Source: Corythucha ciliata | Lineage: Eukaryota > Arthropoda > Insecta > Hemiptera > Tingidae | Direction: 5' to 3' | DNA length: 64,000 bases | Assembly (NCBI GenBank): GCA_038030265.1 | Contig: CM075939.1 | Span: 40,467,253 to 40,531,252 of the forward strand | Part shown: piece by piece, positions 55,690-64,000 of the stretch | Layout of the letters: each line of letters begins with the position of its first letter | How positions within the stretch are numbered: position 1 is the first letter of the stretch | The notes under the pieces: model-generated | The model's database searches: none | What the model was told of the DNA's origin: nothing | Seen by the model: only the letters and a program-made list of their open reading frames with translations | Made by a program: the position numbers and the translations under genes

Positions 55690-56880
55690 GCTCAGAGTGA
55701 TGCAATTTTGCCCTAGGGGAACTCGTGGTTAGGTTGGAGGAGACGATGGCCCAAAAGGAGTATGCTTTGGCATTATTCTTAGACACCGAGGGGGCTTTTT
55801 ATCAAGTATCGTTTGGGAGCATAATGGAGGCTTTAGAACTCTTTAGGGTAGAGCCAGTGTTGAGAAACTGGATAGGGCAGGCATTGAGACTCAGGTGGGT
55901 CTCAGCGGAACTGGAGGGCGGGGGGAGAGTGTAGAGAGGAGAGCCAGCAGGGGAACTCCCCAAGGCTCAAGCCTCTCCTCACTTCTCTGGATAATGGTAG
56001 TGGATTGATTAATTAGGTTACTGGAAAGCGAAGGCTTTTACACCCAATTCTTTGCTGACGATGGGATGATGATTAGGGGGAAAGACCTATCGACGCTTTG
56101 CGCCCTGATGAGGCAAGCGATTGGGTTGGTGAACGGATGGTGTGAGCCTAAAGGCTTGAGGATAAACCCATAAAAGATGAAGTTGGTACTTTTTACCAGG
56201 AAAAGGGCTATGCGGGGGTTATAACCCATATGTCACAAGGGGGAAGTAATCGTTTTAGCTCCGGAAGTAAAATACTTGGGAGTATGGTTGGACCGTCGGC
56301 TAAGCGTGGTCCGCCCACATTAGGGAAGTGCAACGCAAGGCTGTAAACGACTTCCATCAAACGAGAAGAATAATGGGGAAGACGTGGGGATTGACCCCGG
56401 GAACGACTTATTGGTTATATACAGGTGTAATAAGGCCAAGGATCTTATATGGGGTTGTAGTATGGTGGAAGGCAGGCAGTAACGCCTCGAATGCAAGTAA
56501 ACTGGACAGGATTCAGAGACTGGCACGCCTAGCAGTGCTAGGAGCGTTTGGAACGACGCCAACGAGGTCGATGGAAGTAATACTGGGGCTAAGACCCTTG
56601 AGCCTGAAGGTCAAGGTGCGGGCCATGGAGGCAGCCTACAGGATGGGCTGTTTGGGGGGACAGAGATCAAACAGGGAGAGGGGAAGAACAGGAGAAATTC
56701 ATGTATGAGGTCGCCCCCAAGACCAAGATGAGATCAGATCAGGTAGCACAGTTCGCGGATTTCGAGATATCAATCCCCATTAAGCTGATTTTAGGGTATG
56801 GGAGGGGGAAAAATCCCGACGCGGAAGACCATACGGTTCTGAAGTGTTACACGGATGGTTCCTTGACTGGGGAATGAGGG
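55690..56880 (+). pseudogene. R1-like LINE fragment (RT to start of RNase H)
   Basis: Reads through an R1-group ORF2. ALALFLDTEGAF near 55760 gives the first catalytic Asp. RGTPQGSSL is near 55950 and FFADDGMMI near 56050 (catalytic pair kept). VKYLGVWLDRR is near 56270. The thumb frame 56328-56708 has RPRILYGVVVW and MEVILGLRPLSLK. YTDGSLTG near 56850 starts RNase H. Stops and frameshifts occur (for example near 55933, 56005, 56170 and 56222). It complements the copy at 38333-39850, which lacks the FADD and thumb parts. Confidence 0.8.
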
Positions 56881-57064
56881 GAGGGGCGATCTGGGGCGGG
56901 CATTTACCCCCATAAACATACTTGAATCGAATCGATATCAAATCAACGTCATTCATCGAGTCGATGATCGATCAAAAATCGAGTCGACATCGCGTCAAAA
57001 ATGTCCCACGATTCTACGTTGATTCGAAGTCGATGGGTCGAACAATGAACGAATTAAATACAAT
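56881..57064. other. Junction sequence rich in TCGA
   Basis: Between the LINE and the gypsy remnant; it has repeated ATCGA/TCGAT words (for example GAGTCGATGATCGATC), with no domain. Confidence 0.5.
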
Positions 57065-57853
57065 GAATACGTTGGAATGTGCCGAACCCGGCCGATAGCG
57101 TATTGTATAATCGAATTTCGCCAACTTTAAACTCCACCGGCGATTCGGGAGGTGGGATCCCGTAGATTGAGACTCCAGACTAAGGCACTGTGGTCCGTGG
57201 TCAGTGTGAACTTTCGCCCTAACAAATAACACTTGAAGTGCTGGGTTCCCCAGACCGTACCCAACAGCTCTCTTTCAGTTGTTGAGTATTTCTGTTCGCA
57301 AGAGTTGAGGATGCGGCTCGCATAAGCGACGGGGCGCTCCTGACCATCGACTACTTGCGACAATACTGCCCCCAAAGCGTAGCTAGACGCGTCGGTCGAC
57401 AGGAAAAACTCCTTGGAGTAATCCGGGTAAATTAACACTGTGTCGGAGATGAGTGCTTCTTTTAATTGATCGAAAGCGGCTTGTTGCTCCACTGTCTAGA
57501 CGAAGGGTATATCCTTCTTTAGTAACTGAACTAGGGGTTTGGATATTTTGGCATAATTCGCGACGAACCTCCTATAGTACCCACTCAGGCTCAAGAAGGC
57601 TCTAACGGCTTTGACACTAGTGGGTACCGGGAATTCCTTGACAGCACTCACCTTGTCTGGATCCGGTCGTATTCCCTCTCCCGAAACGCGGTGTCCTAGG
57701 TAGAGTACGAACGTGTTTGCGAACGAGCATTTTCGCAAATTTAAACGGAATCGGGCAGTCTGAAACCGTTCCAATACCGCTGCTACATCTTTTACGTGGG
57801 AGTCGAAGTCCTTACTGTGGATAATCACGTCTTCCAAACAGGCGTAACAGGAG
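57065..57853 (-). pseudogene. gypsy 2 RT (second half) and RNase H
   Basis: The frame to 57496 carries the RT end: CLEDVIIHSKDFDSHV in place of the usual YLDD catalytic box (the first Asp is Glu), then LNLRKCSF, YLGHRVSGEGIRPDPDK and LSLSGYYRRFV. After one stop, the next frame (57492-57127) is RNase H: LSTDASSYALGAVLSQ, YSTTERELLGTVW and FTLTTDHSALVW. The substitution in the catalytic box would impair RT. Confidence 0.8.
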
Positions 57854-57861
57854 GTTCCTAC

Positions 57862-58552
57862 TAGGGTTGCCAGATTTGAAAAGCTGGAAAACCGGCCTAT
57901 ATATATACACAAGCCGTGTTTTATATAAATATATACCGGGTGACCCACTTTAAATTGAACCCAGGCCACTCCTACGCGCGGACAAAAATTAATTGACTGT
58001 GAAAGTGTGAACCAGTATGTGTATGTTCACAAAGGCTAGGTTCAATTTGAGGAGGGCCTTATAGCGTTTTCGATTCCCCAAAAAATCTGCCTCGCGGCAG
58101 TAAATTTCCACGCGTTTTCTCTTAATTAAATATGTTAATGTAGAAGACGGATGGAAATGAACTGCCCAGAGCAGAATTTTACGCGAAGGACTACTCCGAT
58201 TAAAGGTCACCGCACGCTGTCAACAGACAAGCGCTGTGGCAATACAGTGACTGAACCGCTGGAACTTATAATACAAAAGGCCCTATACCTAGGCTGAGAG
58301 TTAGCGCGGTGCCGGCCTGCACAAGTCACACGAAAGTCACGAAATCATCCCCGACGTCTTTAAGAAATAAAATCTTGTCGCTAAGTTCCCTTACGAATAG
58401 TTAAATGAGGAAAAATTAAGAAAAAATTATTACACAAAGAGCAAATCCGAAAACCGGCTTTACTTAAGGCCGGTCGAGGGTCCGGCCGGCATCCGGCCTC
58501 GGACTTCCAAAACCGGCCAGGCCGGTCGAAAACCGGTCATCTGGCAACCCTA
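57862..58552. mobile_element. hAT-like non-autonomous element, 691 bp, in gypsy 2 RT
   Basis: Inverted ends TAGGGTTGCCAGAT, and an exact 8-bp duplication GTTCCTAC (57854-57861 and 58553-58560). RT protein similarity stops at one side and resumes at the other. Next to both ends lie several CCGG/GGCCGG words (AAACCGGCC on the left; ACCGGCCAGGCCGGTCG on the right). The interior has no transposase-like frame. Confidence 0.85.
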
Positions 58553-60379
58553 GTTCCTACCAGCCCACTCAGGAGCTCATTCATAGCACGTTGGAACGTT
58601 GCTGGGGCATTTTTGAGGCCAAACGCTATTTTGCTGTATTCAAATTGGTGGCCTAACGTTTTGAAAGCGGTTTTCTCCCGATCCGCGGGGCTAACAGCGA
58701 TTTGATGGAAACCTGAGGCGAGATCTAGGGTGGTAAAGAAACAACTGCCCCCTAGTTGCTCAAGAGTTTCGTTGATGAGGGGCAACGGGTACACGTCTGA
58801 CTTTGTTATCGCGTTGAGGCGCCTGAAGTCTATATTTTAGTTTACCCTTAGAATCCCGTTTTCTCACTATGACTACCGGGGCTGCCCACGGGCTTTGGGT
58901 GGAAGCGATTACCCCACGGTCAGTCAAGTCCTTGATGTGTTCCTCCACTACAGGTCTGAGAGCGTAAGGTACTGGGTACGGCCGCAGAGCAATGGGATAC
59001 GCATTGGGCTCGACTTCAATTTTATGAGAGACATTCAACGAGCACCCCTCAGAGTCGGGCTGATCCCACAACTCGGGAAAGTCTTGCAGTCGGTTGAATA
59101 ACTCCCGACGTTGGGAATCATACAGATGGTCCAGTTTTCGCTGAAAAGTATCTACAACCACATCATTTTGGGTGGGTAGTTCCTCCCAATCACATTTGGA
59201 ATCCGGAACAATGCTATCCGGTTCGAGTAAATCGGTTGTGGTAGGGTTTTCTACCTTGTCGTCTGCAGGGTTTTTGACCGTACCGTTGGTTTCCTCAGCA
59301 TTGACTAGTGCACATGCCCCGTACTCCCCAGAGGCACCATGTCCTTCTTGGGAGACTTCTTCTGCAGGCTGCAATAGCAACTCTCGTTTGTGAAAATCAA
59401 TAGTTACTGGCAGCTTAGCCAGTAAATCGAGTCCTAAAAAGCCGTACTCACACGACGGATTGCGCATGATTTGGAATACGTGAGGATAGTTTTTCTCATC
59501 GAGATTTACTATGAGCTCTAGCTGTCCCAACAAAGCTAGTGGACTTCCATCTGCCAATTTTGCTCTTACAGGGGTTGGTCGTACCGGAAATTTCTGAATT
59601 GGAGTTTGTAATATGGACATTTGAGCTCCAGTGTCAACAATAAACTGCCGGGTTTCCCCGTTTATCGTGAGCTCCGAGGTTAAGAGTGGTCGATCACGAC
59701 TATAAATTTGTGGAATCACGACACCTTCTTCTTTCTGCTCAGACATCGCTTTTCCTTGGGTCGGGATCTGTTCGACAACCTGTGATTTAAGTTCTGCGAT
59801 TATCAAATCTTTGTCCGCTCGGTGTTGAAAACATTCGGATAGTTCGTGGCCAATAAATCCACAATAGTGACGTTTCTTATGTTTTTTAATTTTATGAGGA
59901 CAATCGCAAGGAAAGTGGGCCATGGACTGGCAATATAGACACGGATTCTCTCCACGGATAACTCGGCGTGGAATTTTCCCGGGGCACATTTTGGAGGCAA
60001 TCCCGACGTAAGTGACCGGGTTTGTGACATTGGAAACATTCTCGAGTGTTATTATTGAACGAGGATTAGCCGATTTGACGTTAAACAATTGGAACGGAAT
60101 GTCTTCGTCCTCTTTTGGTTTTTTGGACAATTGTTCAGCCCGGACGATCGCGTCTTCAAGGTCAGTAGGACGGAAGGCAGACAAAATGGCGGAATTGTCG
60201 TCTCGCAACCCGTTAATGAAAGCTTGTAGTGCACGCCGTTGTACAGCTTTACGCTGTTCGGCTAGGCTTTGTTCCGACTCAAGCATCGTTAGAGTGGACT
60301 GAGCCATTACGGAAACACGTTCCGCGAAATCGAGCGCGGGTTCATTCACATTTTGTTTCATAGCAAAAAGCTGTCCCAT
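58553..60379 (-). pseudogene. gypsy 2 gag-protease-RT frame
   Basis: A 539-codon frame (60379 to 58760). Gag end: ALQAFINGLRDDNSAIL. First knuckle CLYCQSMAHFPCDC complete; the second, HYCGFIGHELSEC, lacks its first Cys. Protease: FIVDTGAQMSIL and GFLGLDLLAKLPVT. RT start: LRPYPVPYALRPVVEEHI and SPWAAPVVIVRKRD. A small deletion near 58837 removes part of the usual CVDFR motif and shifts the frame; RT continues at 58794 with VYPLPL-type sequence, FFTTLDLASGFHQIAV (catalytic Asp) and FGLKNAPATFQRAM. Confidence 0.85.
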
Positions 60380-60421
60380 TGCCTCTTCAGGGTTGATAGT
60401 CTTCTTGTAACGGGTAAGTAG

Positions 60422-60682
60422 TTAGTGTTTGATTTGTAATCTTCCTCGAGATCGTCTGAGTGAGATAAGAAAGTCTAGCGCCCCTTTCTTCAATTTTATC
60501 TGTAAAATTTGTAACTTTTGATCGTCATGTAAATCACGCGAAACGCCATCCAGTTGTTGGAAAAAGACATCGATCGGGAATTCTTGAGCTTTGTCTGGCG
60601 TAAAACATTCAATCGCTTGAAGCAAAACATATGGTACAGTGGAATGATCTCTATTTCCCACGTTCTCGGTCCGCTCCAACAA
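60422..60682 (-). pseudogene. gypsy 2 gag N-terminal part
   Basis: The frame includes FPIDVFFQQLDGVSRDLHDD and ILQIKLKKGALDFLISL, a capsid-type segment continuing the long frame downstream after a frameshift. The true start is not clear; the overlapping 105-codon frame is probably a shadow. Confidence 0.55.
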
Positions 60683-60714
60683 AGGACCGATGAGGTTCCT
60701 GTACTCTGGCCCCG

Positions 60715-61090
60715 CACTCGGACGCTAACAGGCATGCGTCGGAGACGGGAGTACGGGAAGACGGAAACGGGCTCACGACGGACGGTGTGCAATGACGACT
60801 GAAGCAAACCCACGACGGACGGTGAGCAAGGTCGACTACTGGGACGAGCTCAGGTGAACAAGGGCGATTGGGACGAGCTCACTGTGGAACAGGTGAGCGA
60901 AGACGATTGAAACGAACTCTCGCCGAACGGTGAGCAATGGCGACTGAAGCGACTCTCGACGGACGGGGAGCGATGGCGACGGGGACGAGCTCACTATTGA
61001 ATTGGTGAGCGTAGACGGTTGACACAGGCTCACAACTGAACAAGTGAGCGCAGGCGATTGAAACAGACTCACAACTGAATTACGCACTCT
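60715..61090 (-). repeat. Tandem array of about 35-45 bp units, 5' side of gypsy 2
   Basis: Eight or nine imperfect units marked GGTGAGCGAAGACGATTGAA, with ACGAGCTCAC and GACTCTCGACGGACGG variants. Placed where the 5' untranslated leader of the retroelement should be; such leader repeats occur in some gypsy elements. Confidence 0.65.
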
Positions 61091-61640
61091 GGACTTACTC
61101 CTTTTCTTTCTAACTCACTTTCTGACTCAGTACTCGAATTCTATCGCTGACCCTTCACACTCGGGTCCCACGCATAGATTGATTGTCCCTTCCTTTGTTC
61201 GCCACGCTCAAGGCTCCCTCCCACTCCGGGAGCCGCGCCGGCGCCGGCCCATTGCTCACACCCCGCAGGCAGGCCAACCCACCGAACCCCTTCCCGGAGA
61301 CGAACCGGGGAATCGAGCCTCCTACGACTTGTTTAGTATCATTAACCACGATAGTTGTTGTCGAGTCTGCCTTAATGACACAAATAGTGGTGGTGGGGTG
61401 GTGACGCAACTTGTAGTGGGGGGGGGGACCACACTACAAACGCAAACAAGGACACCCGCACTTAACTCATCAACTGAGTAAACTCAACTGGAGGAAGAAG
61501 TAGGGTGAGGAAGGACGTTCAAGGTACGAAATTCCCTCACCTATCGATGTTTGGGGGAAGACGCTTTGAACGAAACACTTGATTTTCTTGAATTTTCAAG
61601 CTTCGGGTGTTTTGTTTTTTTTAGTAGTCCCGTGGAACCG
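61091..61640. other. Unrecognised, GC-rich, possible SINE or LTR remnant
   Basis: On the minus strand GGCTCGATTCCCCGGTTCG followed by TCTCCGGG (around 61295-61320) resembles a pol III B box in a SINE. The region may be a SINE or the damaged 5' LTR of gypsy 2. G runs are near 61420. Confidence 0.35.
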
Positions 61641-62690
61641 TGGCCATAGTTTGGCAAGTATTGTCACGAAATGAAATCACGTCTGACAATGAGCTTAAAA
61701 TCTGTGAAATCATAAGTTTATAGTATTTATTTACGCAAAATGGATAGTTTCGGGGTCTCTCTTGAATGACCCTTGACCGCGGAACACTGTGATGTGTGTA
61801 GCCTACCCCAACAGCAACCAACCCAAACTCTGACTAATAGCCGCAAAATTGTAAAATTTGGAGCTTAATATCAGCAAAGTTGAAAGTTTTCAGGTATTTA
61901 TTTTCAAGAAATTGAAAGTGATTGGTCTTTATTTCAAAGAATTTGCCACTTGGTTGTGGGGGGGGGGGTGTTTGTAGCGGCCGCAGATCCCGAATTAACG
62001 GTCCCCGACAGTGCCCGAAACCTGGCAGATATTGCCACTAAATAACATCACGTTTGAGCTAAAAATGTTCAAAATTGACTCAATCTGGGCTAAAAAATAT
62101 GCGAAATTTGTTGCATGTTTCGGATATAAATACATGCTTGTTTAGGTGTATTATTTTTAGTGAATTTGCAATTTTCTGGTCATAATTTTTGTGAAATTGC
62201 ATGTTTAAGGGCTTCTTTTTGGTGATCGTGGACCCCGGTCAAGCCGGACACGACAGCGGTGAAAGTCTGTCGAATATAGTCAAAAAATTGCAACATTTTG
62301 GAGCTAAATATTCTCGAAATGAAAAGTTTTGAATATTGGTTGAAAATAAGTTGAATATTAGTGAAACTGGAAGTTTCTGGGGCTTTATTCACTAACTTTT
62401 TTCATCATTGCTTTTTTTCAAAAATCAAATGTTTCCGTTCAGTTTTGTTAATTTCATGAATGATATTTCAATGTTTCTACCAAAGCAAAGTTTCTATTTC
62501 GTTAGAGAATAAGGCCCCAGGTCTTCACTCACGCCAAATTGCAAGTTTCAAGTCCATGTATTCTCGGAATAAGTGGTTTGTGTTTTTAATTTTTGCGAAA
62601 TTACACGCTCGTGGTCTGTATTGCCACAAAATAGGAAGTTTATGGAATTTTGGTTTGTGACTTGGGTCATTTGAAAAAGCCAAACCAGTA
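61641..62690 (+). repeat. Satellite B tract
   Basis: Diverged repeats of GAAATTGCAAGTTTC-like phrases with TTAATAT linkers (for example near 61850, 62190, 62360, 62540). A G run is at 61957-61968. It resembles 2151-2915, including the shared phrase GTGATCGTGGACCCCGG / GTGACCGTGGAACCCGA. Confidence 0.6.
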
Positions 62691-64000
62691 AAACTGATTC
62701 TAGAAAGAACTAAAGCAAAGAAATTTGGTTTTTGAAGGAGTTGTGAACGCTATTTTTCGTACTTAAAGGATCTGTTAATGTAATTCCAAACGCTGACTAA
62801 ATTACTTAACACTACTTGATCTTATACGTATCTCGGCGTCACTCGAAGCTGAGCTATGAGAAGGCGCGGCGGAGGAGCCGGTCAGCCTATACTCTACATA
62901 CATAGACGGCTAAACTGAAGCCAAAGTTTTCATATCGTAACAGTTCGAAAAAATAATTCTTTCGAGGGGGTTTATAGGTGCGGAAAGAAGCTCTTTCGTT
63001 ATAAGTAGTACGAAAAAATTATATCTTTACTATACTTGCGCCCCGGGAGTGTAGGTCTGCCACTGCCCCCTCCCCTCATTAAATAGGAAGGCCCCTCTGA
63101 TTCGCTCTTGATGGGTGCCTTAAAGTCCCGTTTGGCGACGTCAACCAAGCGTTAAAAACCCTTTCTCGTGTCGTATACCCTTTATAGAAGGGCAATGTTT
63201 CCTTTGTTTTGATGTGTCTTATTATTTCTATTTTTATTATTCCATTCTTTCAGTTTTGGTAGGAGAATTTTCCTTTTTTCCTTCCTCAGTGGATTTGCCA
63301 CTGACCCCATCTACAAGGTACACGTGAAAATAAAAGTTTAAGCATAATGTATAGAACAATAACAATTTTGAGTATACTACCAACGCTCCAGCCTAGAAAA
63401 CAAAATTGATTGTACGGCGGTGACATGCCTCTTATCATCTGGTTTCGAGTAGAAACCCGCATTCTCGGGTTTGTTTCCTCATGTTACGGGAAGGGAGGGG
63501 ATGACACTAAGAAAGAAAGAAAGAAAGAAAAAAAATCAGACTTCCCAATTAACACGGAGAAGTGGACTATCTTTTCTTTGTATTTTTTGAACGGTTCGAG
63601 CATTCAATGCGTATCTCATTCATATCGTATAGGCTGCCGGAGCTTTTTACTTTCATTGTTCATATCGACGTAACGCTATACAGCGAAGCAACAAACTTGT
63701 AATGAATTTAATTGGAGCGTGTATTGGGAGAGACTTTGAAGAAACACGAAGGCCTCAGGGAATCCCGAGGGGATGAATTGAATCATTCCGGAGGGGAGGT
63801 GAAAATGTTTCGTCGGTGTTTGCCCTGTTTAGCTCCCATATTGGGTGGGTAGGAGGGGGAATCGTATTAAATGACGACAAATTTGACGTTGGGAGAGGGG
63901 AGTAAACATCAAGAAAACGGATTCTACCGTGGAAAATTTTGTCTAGAAGTGAAGAAAATTAAGGGCGGGAAAGAAGCGTAGAAGGAGTGAGGGGGCGGGG
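62691..64000. other. Unrecognised sequence
   Basis: No recognised gene. A (GAAA)n run lies at about 63508-63532. An 87-codon plus frame (63410-63673) spans it and has no domain. Confidence 0.4.

Larger units (their letters stand above)
57065..60690 (-). mobile_element. Second Ty3/gypsy element, truncated, no integrase
   Basis: The minus strand runs gag, protease, RT and RNase H and then stops near 57065 just after YTIRYRPGSAHSN. Integrase and the 3' LTR are absent. No clear 5' LTR was identified upstream. It is a different lineage from the element at 42962-48621, with a longer gag-protease spacer and different RT. A 691-bp DNA element interrupts RT at 57862-58552. Confidence 0.8.

Overview
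The window looks like nuclear DNA from an arthropod, probably an insect. The evidence is its AT-rich eukaryotic non-coding sequence, its dense and nested retro- and DNA transposons of types common in insects (Mag-like Ty3/gypsy, R1-like LINEs, a LINE with a baculovirus-FP-type ORF1 end, hAT, MULE with a FLYWCH finger, a THAP/SWIM element), pol III SINE promoters and one spliced exon. There are no bacterial-type operons. No species can be named from sequence alone.

Only one likely host coding segment was found: an 80-bp exon at 29042-29121 (+) with canonical splice signals. It encodes part of a cyclic-nucleotide-binding fold resembling Epac/RapGEF proteins. If that is right, most or all of the window is intron sequence of that gene loaded with repeats.

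Layout. 1-10265: unrecognised DNA, two degenerate short-period satellites (A, about 28-30 bp; B, about 30-35 bp), a small TIR element, and old LINE fragments. 10280-24515: a tandem array of a roughly 0.7-kb unit S. Two S copies are interrupted at the same base by a 5,934-bp non-coding element with about 300-bp terminal inverted repeats and an 8-bp target duplication; the S-plus-element unit is repeated in tandem at 6,662-6,663 bp and is nearly identical. 24600-29530: several non-autonomous DNA elements and the exon. 29540-36370: an internally deleted MULE, a foldback element built of about ten 140-bp units in opposed arms, long satellite A tracts, and a SINE with two tRNA-like heads. 36371-42961: dispersed repeats, an R1-like LINE, a hAT element with a decayed transposase end, and a long-TIR element. 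42962-48621: a minus-strand gypsy element with 150-bp LTRs and CCAGG duplications, itself hit by three DNA elements, its RT region apparently replaced by foreign LTR-like sequence. 49150-52983: a 5'-truncated LINE whose 1,003-aa endonuclease/RT frame is intact, the only long open and plausibly recent coding sequence here. 55690-61090: another R1-like fragment, a decayed second gypsy element with a nested 691-bp hAT-like insertion, and a short tandem array. 61641-62690: satellite B. The rest is unrecognised.

The most unusual structures are the S/large-TIR tandem array, the foldback element, satellite A (which also fills the middle of the large TIR element), and the small THAP/SWIM element with perfect 104-bp inverted repeats.
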